NCBI GenBank assembly: GCA_036320915.1
Contig: JAXBDG010000009.1
Coordinates: 124,001 to 188,000, forward strand
Length of the DNA: 64,000 bases
Origin: Linnemannia elongata
Lineage: Eukaryota; Mortierellomycota; Mortierellomycetes; Mortierellales; Mortierellaceae
Reading direction: 5' to 3'
Shown: positions 47,401-63,261 of the stretch, one piece after another
How positions within the stretch are numbered: the first letter of the stretch is position 1
Layout: each line of letters opens with the position of its first letter
Translations under genes and position numbers: made by a program
The notes under the pieces: model-generated
What the model saw: only the letters and a program-made list of their open reading frames with translations
Told to the model about the DNA's origin: nothing
Databases searched by the model: none

Positions 47401-50039
47401 ACCACGTTGCTCAAAGTTGCACTGTCACGTACCACCGTCAAAGTGTTCTGATATTGACCGCCACTTTCCTCATACTTCAATTGTAGTTGCGGCGACTGAT
47501 GAGCAAGGCTGAAAATGACGATGAGCACGAGTTGGCAGCCTTGGAGACCACGGTGGCGACTCTTCGATCACTGAAATCAGCCTACGACTCTGCGGAGCAA
47601 TTGAAGGCCAAAGAGGTCCCCACCTTAAAGGAACAGCTTGCAGAACTGGAAGAGAAGAGGACATCAGCCGTCGAAGCCCTCGAAACTGTAAGTACTCGGT
47701 GCAAATACACGGGTGCATAATTTTACTCATAGTACGACCAAAATGCACCAACTAACGGTTTCATTTAATATTTGCTAGGCTGATTTGGAGACAGCAACAT
47801 TGGCGAGTGAACTGGAGGAAGTGACACGGTTGATGACTGCCGCTAAGGCTATCAGCGCCTTGTGCCAGGAAAATTCCAAGGATGAATCTGCGATCAAGGA
47901 TCTGGAGACTGAACTCATGTGCGCAGGATCTACAAAGTCAACGGATGAACTCCAGACCGAGTACAACGCCATTAAGCAAAAGATGCAGAACACACGTCAA
48001 GAAGTGAGCAAGCTGAACCAGAGCATCGCTCAGACGACCTCAGATATCCAGATGAAAGAGCAGGCGATCCGGTCTTTGCAGGATAGGCATGGTCAACTTC
48101 AGAACCAGCGTCAGCGGCAGGCACAGATCCGAGAGCAAATTACCGAAATTGAAGCGTCGATCCGAAACATTACCCAGGAGATGGAGCAGTTTGAGGCCGA
48201 GAGTCAGAATGTCATGCCGGAGATGAACCGGTTGAATGAGGAGCTACAGAAGGTGACCGCTGAAGGACGAGAGAAGGAGATGGGTGCTCAGCAGGTTGTT
48301 TCGGAGCTTCAGCGGAACCTTGGACGCGTCCAGATGTACAACAAGGATCTCGAGCGGTAAGATTGGCATTTTTTTCCCCTTTGTGTTCTAGTGTATCTCT
48401 TTTTTCATGTATGAACTTGTCCTGACGAAGAAATCCTTTATTTGACTGTGCAACCATAGGATTGACATCAAATCGACGGTGACAGAGCTCTCCAAGTTGG
48501 AAAGTACGACGGATTCATACCTTGACGAAATTAATCAGCACAATGATGATCTCCAAGCGGCCGACAAGCAAATGCAGGTGTTGCAAGAACAACTATCCGA
48601 ATTCAAGAACCTCCAGCGCAACATCGACGACAATCTGCGGTACAGACGCTATAAGGCTAAAGCACAGGAAATCGATACACAGATTACGGAAGCGATGTCC
48701 AAGAAGAACAAGGATGCGGATGAGACCTATGCGCGCCAATTGAACCGATTGAGCAAGAAGCAGTCGGATTTGAGCTCTGAGCGTGCTGGTCTGCAGGGTG
48801 AGCTGCGACAGATGCAGGACCAGAAACGGGCGTATGAGAGCGAGCTGCAGGGCGAGTATAAGGATGTCGTACAGAATTATCATGACAGTCTGATCGGCTA
48901 CAAGGTACACTTTGTTTTGTTGTTGATGTGTTAAGGTTGAATGAATTGCATTTAAGTGTTGTCTACTTACAAGCACACTATTCTGCTCTGTTCTCTTCAT
49001 AATATTCACAGACGACGGAGTTGGCACTGCAGGATTTGGAAAAGTACACAAAGGCGTTGCAAAGTGCGATTGTTGAGTACCATTCGATGAAGATGGAGGA
49101 GATCAACAAGTCGATCAAGGAGCTCTGGACCAACACGTATCGCGGCACAGGTAAAAATGCTCTTTTGCAAACATAGACATGTTGAGCTCTGCTCGGGGAG
49201 TTTTTTGTTGGCTTGGACGTCGTAGAAATGAGAGAGAGAGAGAGAGAGAGAGGGACACCCTCCCCAAAACTCAATTTTTTTTTCTATTTTAACCATATCC
49301 GGGATCTAACCCCACACATTTTTGGTGTCTTGTATACTTGTACACTTCTATTTTGTTTTTGTTGACCTACATAGATATTGACACGATCGAGATCCGGTCG
49401 GACCAAGAAGGTCTGCGGGCGAACCAAGCCTACAACTACCGCGTGGTGATGATGCAGCGTGGCCGTGCCTTGGATATGAGGAACCGATGCAGTGCTGGAC
49501 AGAAGGTGTTGGCGTCCATCATTATCCGGTTGGCGTTGGCCGAGTCGTTTTCGTTGAATTGTGGAATCTTGGCGCTGGATGAGCCGACAACTAATTTGGA
49601 TGAGGCTAACGTCCAACAGCTTGCTTATAGTCTTAAAGCGTAAGTTCCTTTGCGCATCCGCCTAAATCGACATCTTTTGTGGCTATGACTTACGTTTCTC
49701 ATCTGCCTTTTCACTTTGACTACACATGATAGGATTATTGAGAGGCATCGACAGCAGAGTAACTTCCAGTTGGTCATTATCACACACGACGAGGACTTTT
49801 TGAAAATGCTCAGTTTGACGGATTATGTCGATTACTACTACCGTGTCAAGAAGGATGCCGAGTAAGTTTTTGTTTTTCTGTTTATTACATTTCTGTTTGT
49901 TTTGTCAGTTTGTTTGACTCCTCTGTAAGTCTCTTGCGGTTTCAAAATCGCATACTAATGATGCTATATTTCTTGTACTATGCTTCGACGAAATAGTCAG
50001 TTCAGCACGATCTGGAAGATGCCAGTGACGGAGGCGTAG
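44409..50039 (+). CDS. RAD50: DNA double-strand break repair ATPase Rad50
   Basis: SMC-like ATPase of the Mre11-Rad50-Nbs1/Xrs2 complex for end resection, tethering and checkpoint signalling in the nucleus. Sixteen exons: 44409-44426, 44570-44764, 44880-45223, 45336-45450, 45545-46327, 46434-46648, 46754-46971, 47077-47167, 47259-47388, 47487-47687, 47779-48356, 48460-48904, 49012-49150, 49375-49639, 49733-49861, 49997-50039; 1302 aa, the normal length. Walker A is GHNGSGKTT. Two long coiled-coil arms flank the zinc hook CPLC at 685-688. The ABC signature is [17 protein letters not shown], Walker [13 protein letters not shown] and the H-loop VIITHDEDF. All introns are GT-AG and in phase. The first exon encodes only six residues (MSSIEK). 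Confidence 0.96.
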
Positions 50040-50731
50040 ATGAGGGACTTTGTTAGGTAGCGAAAGTGAGTGAGGAGGTATCATTGTAAGATAGCATAAA
50101 TTTAGCAGAGTGATAATCGATCGTGTGATTCAGGGACGCGAACAAATGGGGAGGCGCGAGTTCCTTTATGCCCTTTTTTTTTCAGGGACACACGCGTCAA
50201 TCGCTAAAGAGACAAAATTACGAGTGTATGTTTGTCTCTTTCGTGTCTCCTTTGCTCCTCTTGGTCTCTCGGTGTCACTGTCACTTGTTGGTCCCCACTC
50301 CCCGCACAGCACGTACACCAATAAGGGCATGCGAACACAAACGCCAACAAGAAAGTGAACGAAGGACACCGAAAAAAAGAAAAAAAAAAGAGGTGAGCCC
50401 TGTTTCTGCCCTTCTCGTCTGCCGCCGTTTGCCGTTCTGCGATGAGAGGGAAGAGCCATTTGTCATCGGTTTGCGAGTCACTTTTTCCCACTTTTCCCGC
50501 TCAACCCAACCCAACCCAACCCAAAAAAAAAAAAAGGTGGCTCCCTTCCCCCAGACTCCCAGATCCCCGATGAGTTATTTTCTTTTACAAGTGTGAGGTT
50601 ATTTTATTTGCATGCGAAAAGGGGAGAGAGAAGGGAGTGAAGAAAAAAAAAAAGAGTCCATTGGTGGGGAATGAAAGGAAGAGTGGTGTAATAAATGGAC
50701 AGCGAAAAGAGAAAGAGACGAGGGATCCCGC
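50040..50731. other. Convergent intergenic region between RAD50 and biotin synthase
   Basis: 3' flanks of both genes. It contains four AACCC units at 50502-50522 and several short A-runs. No gene is seen. Confidence 0.5.
50502..50522. repeat. AACCC tandem repeat, four units
   Basis: Perfect pentanucleotide repeat followed by an A-run. It resembles no long telomeric array, just a short microsatellite. Confidence 0.8.
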
Positions 50732-53005
50732 TTATGCGTGGGAGTGGTCGTGTCCGCAGCACTCCTTCTTCTCGTTGACGGGCGAGTCGGCAGCGAGGTC
50801 GACCTTGAAGCTGGCAGCCTTGGGCACCAATCCTATTAAAAATATGAAGGAAGAAAAAGATGAATGAGTCAGTCAGTCAGTTTGTTCATGTGTTCGCCCT
50901 TTTCTACAAAATCGTTCGAGTCATCACAAAAAAAAAGGAAGAGCAGACAATGAGAAAGGATGGAGTGACTTACCGAGGGTATCAAACATCTGCTGGTCGG
51001 CGTTGAACTTGTTGTTAGGCGTCGTCAACAACTTATCACCAGTAAAGATGGAGTTGGCACCAGCCATAAAGCACAATGCCTGCTCAGGCTCCGTGAAACG
51101 AACACGTCCAGCAGAAAGACGAATCATAGTCTTGGGCATAACAATACGGGCGGTCGCAATCATACGGACCATATCCCAGACCTTAACAGGCTCCTGCTTC
51201 TCCAAGGGGGTACCCTCAACAGCGAGCAAAGCGTTGACAGGAACAGATTCGGGGTGAGCAGGCATTGTGGAGAGGGTATGGAGCATTCCGACACGATCGG
51301 TGTCGGTCTCTCCGAGACCGATGATTCCTCCGGAGCAGACCGAGATACCGGCCTCACGGACCTTGGAGATGGTCTCGAGACGCTCGTCGTAAGAGCGGGT
51401 GGTGATGATCTTAGGGTAGTACTCACGCGAGGTGTCGAGGTTGTGGTTGTAGGCTGTCAAGCCGGCGTCCTTGAGCTGGCCTGCTTGCTCGTCGTTCAAC
51501 ATGCCCAATGTGCAGCACACCTCCATGTCCATCGCTCTGTTGTTTTTTGTTGTTTCATTTGTTGTGTTGATCGGGCGTTGAAAATCGTTGGGAGTGATTG
51601 AGTATGAAGGTTTGTTGGCAAGGAGGATGAGAGAAAGGCAAGATGAAAAGACGTTAGAAAGTGTCAAGAAAACTGGATTGACAATGAAAGTAGTTGGGGG
51701 AAAGGGCAACGAGACAAGGAAGGTTGTCAGAGGGGGTGGGGGGCCATCGTCCCCTTCAATCCCTCTTCTCCACTCCATTCCCCAAACTCCAGCCGATAAG
51801 ATAATAAGATAACACAGAAAAACGGTGCAACCCAAAAAAAAAAGCGATTACTGTACCTGATCTCCTTGACGAATCCAACAATCTTTTTAAAGTTGGACTT
51901 GCGGCCAGCAAGATCTCTCCAGGCAGCACCCATGCAGAAGCGAGTCGATCCAGCGGCCTTGGCAGCACGGGCAGCCTCGAGAACCTCGCCAGTGTCGAGC
52001 ATCTTTTGGGCCTTGACGACGGTGGAGTAAGAGGAGGACTGGGGGCAGTACTTGCAGTCCTCACTGCAGCCTCCGGTCTTGATGCTCAGAAGCGTGCACT
52101 GCTGAACAGCGAGGGGGTCAAAGTGCATGCGGTGGACATTGGCCTATGTTGATAGAGGGTAGTAGTGTGAGTGAGTTAGGTATGTTGTGAGTGTGTGGTG
52201 TGGGTGTGGGTGAGAGTGAAGAAGGACGATGAGTGGATCGAATTCCGACCCAAAATCAACGAAGAGTAAGTCCCATCAAAAAAAAAAAAAAAAAAAAAAA
52301 AAATCCAAAAAATATATTAGGAGAATGGTGGGGCAATTAGGTCTTCGATAATACCCCCGATGAAAATAATAATGCTCTCTTTCTGTGTTGTTCGGCTCCG
52401 TGTCCACAAACAACGATCCATGAATCTATGTTGATGATGATGACTCGCGCGTTTCGTGCTGTTGTCGTTGTTGTCTCTTGTCTGTCGATCTGTTTTGTTG
52501 TTATTGTTGTATCCCTGTCCGAGTGAAGTATTACATGGCTGACAAAGTAGAACCGAACACCCTCGAACATAAAAAAAACCGAAAAATAAAATCTCAAAGC
52601 GGTTCGGCTTTCCACCCTTTGAAGTGACAACCAGCGAACAAAAAAGCAACAAGGACGAACAAACGTAAAAAAAAAACACACGCGAGAAAACATCATTAGC
52701 ACAACCAAGAACGACAAACTTACACCGTGGTACAACAACTCCATGATGGGGGAGTGGTAGATAGCGTCGATCTCCTCCTTCTTCCAGTCGAAGCGAAGTT
52801 CTCCGTGGGCGTTGCTGGCAGCAGCTGAGAGGTCGCGTCCAAAGGCCATCTGCTTCTGGGCGCGGGCAGACTCGTCGATGGTCGCGAACTTTGCGGGAGT
52901 CGAGGCGGCGGTGTAGAGGCGGGTGCAGTTGAGGAGGGCGGCATTCTTGTTGTTGGTGATCTGGATGGCTCTGGTCGAGAGCGAGCGTAATGAAATGAAC
53001 GACAT
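50732..53005 (-). CDS. BIO2: Biotin synthase, mitochondrial
   Basis: Radical-SAM enzyme that inserts sulphur into dethiobiotin to form biotin. Four exons: 53005-52724, 52143-51857, 51536-50974, 50832-50732; 410 aa. The N-terminus is basic and hydroxylated without acidic residues for about 40 residues ([15 protein letters not shown]), a mitochondrial presequence. The 4Fe-4S cysteines are C120, C124 and C127 in [12 protein letters not shown]. Further family blocks are [31 protein letters not shown] and GRVRF, the last containing the Arg ligand of the 2Fe-2S cluster. The C-terminus ends in [12 protein letters not shown], a Cys/His-rich tail beyond the conserved core. It is divergent from the mitochondrial LeuRS gene. 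Confidence 0.95.
52278..52303. repeat. Poly(A) homopolymer, 26 bases, in an intron
   Basis: A-run on the + strand, a T-run in the sense of the first intron of biotin synthase (52144-52723). It is too far from the acceptor to be its pyrimidine tract. Confidence 0.85.
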
Positions 53006-54149
53006 CGTGTATGTATATATGAGTTGGTGGCTGGAGGGAGGAGGGATGGGAGGAATGGAGGAGTGAGAGTGAGAAAAAGAAAAGAAAGGAAAGAAAAGAA
53101 GAGAGAAAGGAAAAATGAGGGGGGAAGTAGAAAAAGAATTGATAAAAAGTAAGTAGAAAAGGTGCACTGTCAACGTAACGCAATAACTCAATGCAAGATG
53201 CCCTCACTCTCAGGTAAGATTGAGTTGAGATGGGATATGTGTGAGAAGTGAGTTCGGGGCCTTAAAACGAGGGGTGGGGGAAACACTCGCACTCACACAA
53301 CACTCAAAACTAAAAAAAAACAACACTCGGACTCACACTCGGACTCACTCGAACACACGCACACACAGAAACAGTATGCTTATTTGTTGCTCGGCACAAT
53401 CACAAGTTTATGTGTGTACCATGTATGCGTGTCTCTCTTTTCTGCATCACACGCGCCCTTCTTGGTTCAATTACTGCTAGAAACCTCGGACAAAACGACA
53501 TAAAAGTAACAAGACAGCCGAGTGGGTTTTTTGTGACCAATATGTTCCCGATCCAATTTAAATCTGGCCGAGTGAACTCGTTTCTACATTGTTCTCTTCC
53601 TTTGTTTTGTCACTCTCGTCACTACCAAGAGAAGAGATCGTTCCTGAACTCGTCTTCTAAACTTTTTTTCCCACACCCAATTTGAACCGTTGATCAATTG
53701 AAAATATAAGTTGTTTGTGAAGAGTGAGCAAGTGAAGAGAGACCTCTCTTCCCCCCTGCTCCACCCGTTCGGACTCTCCGGGGCGCTTACTTTTCTACTC
53801 AACTCAACAAAAAGTTTCCCACGGGTCCAAGGTCGCCTCTTGAATCGTTGCTTTCAAAAAAATAAAAGTGATTTCTTTAATTCCTTGCTACGCTGGTTTT
53901 TGATTATACTTGACCAGGAAATAAGCAGATCAGTCAAGTCTGTCAAGTCTCAGACACAGCAGTCACCCTTCTTCGCGGTAAAAACACTGCGGTTCCTCCG
54001 AGCACGAAGAAACAAAGAGCAAACTTCCTTTTCTGTTCAGGCACAAAACGAAAAAGCTTATCCCCTTTCCTTCCTCGACTTCTTCCTTTCCTTCTTCTTC
54101 CTTCTTCTTCCTCATTCCTCCTTCTCCTCTTGACCCCATAACAACAGTC
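53006..54149. promoter_or_regulatory. Divergent intergenic region between biotin synthase and mitochondrial LeuRS
   Basis: About 1.1 kb between two start codons. The left part is CT-rich in the sense of the biotin synthase gene, and the right part (54060-54130) is CTTCTTC-rich in the sense of the LeuRS gene. CACACTCGGACTCAC-like repeats occur near 53284-53370. No gene seen. Confidence 0.45.
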
Positions 54150-57760
<3,611 letters not shown>

Positions 57761-57826
57761 AACAAAGAACCCGTTGAGCGGTGTTTTTGTTTTTCTGTAT
57801 TTGTATTACACCAGAAGTGCTAGCGA

Positions 57827-57861
<35 letters not shown>

Positions 57862-58540
57862 GCAAAAGAAAAAAATATCGAGATGTGTTGCTGGCATGTA
57901 AGGCGTTGGGTGAACCTTGATTCGCTGACAAGGTCTGAGTGTTTGTTCTTTTTCTCGGATGGGGTTGTTTCTCTACCAGAGGAGGGTGTGCGCGGTTGAA
58001 GACGGAGGAGACGAGCAAACATGACAATGGGAAACTATATGGATCGATAGTTGATGACTAAGATGTAGCTAGATTGAAGGAGGTGATTGCTCACCTGCAG
58101 AAGAGCGACAAGACGACGAAAGTTTGAGACAAAACCAGGTTTAAGACCGATGGAGGATAAGCTGGCGTTTCTTCCAAGAGATTATGACGATGGCCAGCGA
58201 CAAGGGATGCTAGCAAGGTATCGTTTTATTCATGTACAGTTCTTCAACAATGACTGTAGGTGGGATAACCATATCAACTACACGACTCTTTATAAATGTA
58301 CTATTTCGATATCCCTCCTTTTTCATTCTTTGACGCCACTTTCCTTCTTTTATTTTATTTTGGATGAACGATATGTGGGAGGCCGTGAACATTCAGGTGC
58401 AACGATCCAAGAGCTGCCCACGCCGTTATCGACTAAACATACAATCTGCACGCGACAATAATGAAGCGAAATAGACAGATATATTCATTCAAAAAGACAA
58501 CTATGTTTCCCCTTCCCCACCTCCTTCTCCATCTCCTTTC
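57761..58540. other. Convergent intergenic region between LeuRS and P450
   Basis: Contains the LeuRS 3' end with AATAAA and a 28-base A-run (about 57829-57857). Short protein-like words occur at 58148-58218 (MEDKLAFLPRDYDDGQ) and 58384-58455, but they do not join into a convincing gene. Confidence 0.45.
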
Positions 58541-60749
58541 TCAAATTGCAACAGCAGCCTTACGCCTGGTAACCTTCATGGGCAACCCCTCCAACATTGG
58601 CATCGTGACCGACACACCATACGGCGGCAACTTGGCACTATCCACCAACGTCAACTCAAACTTTTGCAGAATCATCCCAATCACCGTCAGACCCTCCAAG
58701 ATCGCAAAGTTCATCCCCAGACAAACACGAGGACCACCATGGAAGGAACTGAATTTGCCTTGAGAGAATTTCTCGCCTTGGAGCCAGCGGGAGGGTTTGT
58801 ATTCGCGGGCGTCGGGACCCCAGATGGCTTCGGACCGGCCCATGACGTAGGAGGACCAGGTGAACCATTCTCCGGCGTAGATCTTTGTGCCGTCGGGGAG
58901 GATATCGTCTTGGACGCAGAGTTTTAGATTACGGGGAACAGATGGGAAAATGCGAAGTGCTATTGAGGATGGATACAAGAAAATGCAAAAAATGAAAATT
59001 GGGCAGGTTACCGAGAAGAGGTAGGATGAATCCAGTGAATGAAAGAGTATCAGGTACAATGACAACCCAGGCAAGAGTGTACCTTCATGGAAGCTAGAAC
59101 AATTGAAGGTGGAAAAGAGATACGCAGAGAGAAAGAAAAAAAAGAATCAGGTTAATACTGTTTCTCCTCAGCAAACAAACAGTGAAAAAAAAAAAAAAAT
59201 TAAAGCACAGTGCTCCTTCCTCCCGACTAACTGGCTAAATTGAACAGGAACGATACATGTGTTTACACGCGAGAATAAAAAATGATCGAAGCATGTGGAG
59301 CTACGTACCAGGCATCGGCATACTTCTGTTGCTTATGAGTCTCATAGGTAGGCAACTTATCTCCAAGGACATCATCCACCTCTTGAATCAATGTCTTCAT
59401 GATCTCCTTGTCCGTACCATCACGGTTAATCAAATAAAACATCCACGACAACGCCTGAGCAGTCGTATCCCTCCCCGCAATGGTAAAGTTCATGATGACA
59501 TCTACCAAAAGGTCATCCGTCAGGGCATTACCCTCATCGTCCTTGGTCTCCATAAACAGCTGCAAGAGATCTTTCTTGGGCTTATGGTATCCCTCTGTAC
59601 GACGCCTCTCGATGATGCGTAAGGCGTGGTCGCGGACGAGGTTGCGATCGTCTTTGACCTTCTTGCCGACACTGGTAAAGCGCTCGCGGATCCTCCAAGC
59701 GGGATCCATCAGACGGTCGGAGGTGATGGCAGTCAGATCGTCAAAGGCGACTGCAAAGTCGACCTGGCGCTCGATATCGTCCATACATCCAAAGCTCTCT
59801 CCGAACGAGACACTAATTGAGAAGTAGGAAGGGTGTACAGGGTAGGCAAAGGAGAAAAAATGTGAGCAAATAGGATGCGCACAATTTGTGTCCGGAGAAT
59901 ATGCTTAGAAAGAAACCCAAAGAGAGATACTACAAAACCTACGCTCCGAAGCTGTCGAGGGTAAAATGGAGCATAAGGGCATGGAAGTCGATGGGGGTGC
60001 CTTCGTCGGCAGCCTTGCCCAGGTAGGCGAGCATCTTTTGGGCTTCGATGACAAAGATATCGCTGGTATACTCGCGAAAAGCGCGAACGTTGAAGACGTG
60101 AGAGGCCATTTTGCGTTGCCACTTCCAGGCGGATCCGTCAGAAGAGAAGATACCTTTTTGTTGGCACGAGTGAGGGAGAGAGAAGAATGAGAGATAAAGT
60201 TAGTCAGGGTCATGGTCGTAGCGCACGCACGAGAGAGACAATCCAAAAAAATAAAATTAAGAGACGAGCGACAGTGGGAAGAGAGAGCGTGTGAAATAGC
60301 AGTAAACTAAAAGAAAAATCTAAATGCACATAAGCATGCTTCTTTAACTAACCTTTGCCAAAGAGGTCACCAAGACAATCCTTGAGGATGGGCCCTTTCT
60401 CGTAAGCCCAAAAGTTGTTCTTTAACACATGCTCGACCAGCTCGGGAGCGTCACCCTGGACCATACGTCCGATAAAGGGCAGTGAAATAGACCAAACAGG
60501 GCCAAGTTCGTTGTAGTTCTTCTCAAAAAAGTCATACAACTTTGTTCCAGGGATGCTAGCGATGAGTGGCATGTGTCCCAGAAAAGGGACAGCACCCTTG
60601 GGAGCCTTGAGGTCATCACGACGCCGGGTTCCGACGGCGTGGGAGCGGTACTTGTACAGGAAGAAGGCGGAGAAGGCCAGGAGGAGTTTGAGGTTGTTGG
60701 TGCGAGATGCGTGCTCGAGAACGTACTTGACCAGCTCTGTGATAGCCAT
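58541..60749 (-). CDS. Cytochrome P450 (CYP52/CYP63-like fatty-acid hydroxylase type)
   Basis: Membrane-bound haem monooxygenase; the sequence style suggests fatty-acid or alkane omega-hydroxylases, which is an inference. Five exons: 60749-60353, 60153-59943, 59812-59309, 59093-59083 (11 nt), 58959-58541; 513 aa. A short N-terminal hydrophobic anchor (LKLLLAFSAFFLYKY) is followed by a proline hinge (LKAPKGAVPFLGH). The I-helix is AGRDTTAQ, and the haem loop FHGGPRVCLG has the ligand Cys at 454. The K-helix ExxR is EALR and is split over the 11-nt exon, which supplies the sequence up to FHEA before LRIFPSVPRNLK. Without that exon the ExxR glutamate is lost. All splice sites are GT-AG, with the phase kept. 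Confidence 0.93.
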
Positions 60750-63261
60750 CTTTGTAGTACTGAGCGAGAGGGGGGGGGGGGGAGAAGGTATATTGGAGTA
60801 GTGTTGTGTTTGTGTGTGTTAATTGGGGTGAAAAATCGACGAAAAGAAGTGAGAGGAAGAGGGAAAGTGAGGGTGGGGGGGGGGGGGGGGGGGGGGGAGA
60901 GAAAAAGAGAAGAGAGAGAAGCAATGAAGAGAGAAAGAAGCAGATAAAGAAGAGAAAAGTATTAACGACTAACGGGGTTTTATCTTTCCCGAGTCTTTGT
61001 TCAATAATATGTCCGAGAGTGTTAGTGGATGAAGACTGTACTTCACAGAGCACAGTGCTTCGAGGTGGTGTTGTCTATGTCTACGTTAATAAAGCCTCTC
61101 ACTCATGCTAAATGCACACATCCACGCCCTGTCCAGATTCTGTGTAGCAACAGGGCAAAGGGAATGCAAGGGGGGGAAGAGAAGAAAGACTCTCACTCCC
61201 TCTACCTCTACCTCCGCGCTCAATCATAGCATCACCCCTCGTAGAAAACCATGGATAAATTCTACTGACTGACCAACAGACAGAATCGATGGATGAGCAA
61301 AGGGCACAGAAAAGAGAAATTGAGGGCATCTCTGAGATGTGAGCATAACGGGGCGATTTCCGAGATGTGCATGCATAGATGGGTGAAGCAGTGACAGGGT
61401 CCGTTCCAAAAGACCAAGACCTCGCTACTTCTTCGGCATGCGGAGCAATAAAGAGAAGCAGCGCGCTTTTCTGACGTCCGCTTCTGTCGCACTTTTTTTT
61501 TTTTGCAGCATAGAGTATGGAGACATGTTTAGAAAACAGAAAACAAACAAAAGAAATAAAAAGCCGAGCGCCCAGAAGGTAACCTGACTCAAAATACAAT
61601 CTTGCAGCAAGGTTAGTGATCGAAGGGACCATGCACTGCACCGCCAGTTGACTGCAGATATTTGTTTTCTGTCCCTATCCTTATCTATCTGTTGTTCCCT
61701 TCTTGACATGGGGTTAAAAATAAGCACCGACCGGATTAACTGCGGCTGCGGTTGCGCTGCTTCCCCTTAACTGTCACCGCCACCCCCTGTCGACTCTTCA
61801 AGCTAATTTTCCTATTTTCATTTCTTGTACCCTGGCGAGCATCGCCACCATCACCGGTATTGTCACCCACCATTATCATTACCGTCATCTAGGCCCACAA
61901 ACAAGACAGTTCCAGGGTACATAATACGTATGTACTCTCTCTTCCCGGAGACTTGCAACACGCTTCTGATTTTTTCCCCCCTCTTTTCTTCTATGGCGCT
62001 TTTTTGTTTCTTTTATTTTTTCGTTGTGGTTAATTGCATGTTTGTTTGTATGCTTGAGCATAGGGCGACAAAACAAAACACATACGTACAGTGGCGTGCT
62101 GCTCAATTCTTCGTCTCTCTTTAGTTCTTTTGTTGTGTATTCGCAATGTTGTTTAAGTGTGTTCGCGATTGCTTTTACTAATCGCAGATCGAGAAAGAGA
62201 AGAGGAAAGAGGGCAGAGCAAAGTCAAGGTCCCTCTTTGAACCATGTCAGCCAAGTACGCAGACACATCGCGATCAAGTATTATTTTTATAATATCTAGG
62301 CGTGCATTCTCACATTGTGGTCCTGCCCCTTAGGGCGTTGTCACTCTTCCTCTTTTGCTCCTGTTTTTTTGCGCGTGTGAGTAAGAGTGCGATCAAAAAA
62401 GCAAAAGGTTAATGAGAAGGAACATTTGCATTTCTCAAAAATCAGACTAGTCTTGCATGCGGTACTTCATTTCTTCGTTTTTGAGGGCACGAGCGTTAAG
62501 GCGCGTTCGTAATCAGATAGGAGACAATGGAAGGAGGGGTAAGAGCAAGACAAAGGAAGGGGCGCAACAAGGCGATGGGATCTAATGACTTTTCTTGCGC
62601 AGACGATGGACCAACAGAAGAAAAAGAATTAAAGGGGGCGGAGGACTGAGCCTTATACTGCCTCACGCCTACGCCTGGCGTACTCGGTAACTTTCTAGGC
62701 GCCGGGAATAGAAAAGTATGCATCAAACGTCTCTTCTCAGAAATGCCTCATCCCTATCTTCTTATTAAATCACGATGCTCCTTGTGATCTTTCACGGATG
62801 CCATTACAGTTTTCCGGACGTCTTTTATGCATGATGTTTTCCTAGGCTTACTACCAGAACGACAAGCGCCGACGGATAAACCATAACGCCCATTGCGGAT
62901 ACAATAAAAAGACATGATAAAGTTTTGGTGATTCTGGCCAGGGAAAAACAGAAGGGGAAACAAATTAACGCCGTTGCTGGGTAGAGGTTTAGTATAAAGC
63001 TATTGGGGGCATTTCACATCAAATATTTTGTTTTGGCTACTAAACCCCAATTAGCCAGCTATTCAGGACAACATTTTTGTTCCACACCCATGCAAACCCC
63101 GCTCACAGCTGGATTAGGGGTTAATTTTTTACTTCTTTTTGGTTGAAGGGCTACTAAAAGCTCATAAAGTGTGTGGATAGGAGTTGGTGAGTAAGAAAGT
63201 AGGGGGGATCTTGACTGATATCGCTATAAACTATATATACTTTCTCTCTTCATCTCTCTTA
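60750..63261. other. Intergenic region, no confident gene
   Basis: The left end is the P450 promoter and leader. One protein-like minus-strand frame lies at 62754-62963 (see findings). Degenerate inverted GGTTTAGTA/TACTAAACC words occur near 62985 and 63040. Nothing else supportable was found. Confidence 0.45.
60875..60897. repeat. Poly(G) homopolymer, 23 bases
   Basis: Uninterrupted G-run 126-148 bases upstream of the P450 start codon, with a smaller run near 60770. In the sense of the gene it is a C-tract. Confidence 0.9.

Noticed and set aside
50502..50522. AACCC repeats as an interstitial telomere
   Set aside because: Only four units, and the unit is not the usual TTAGGG-type telomere repeat.
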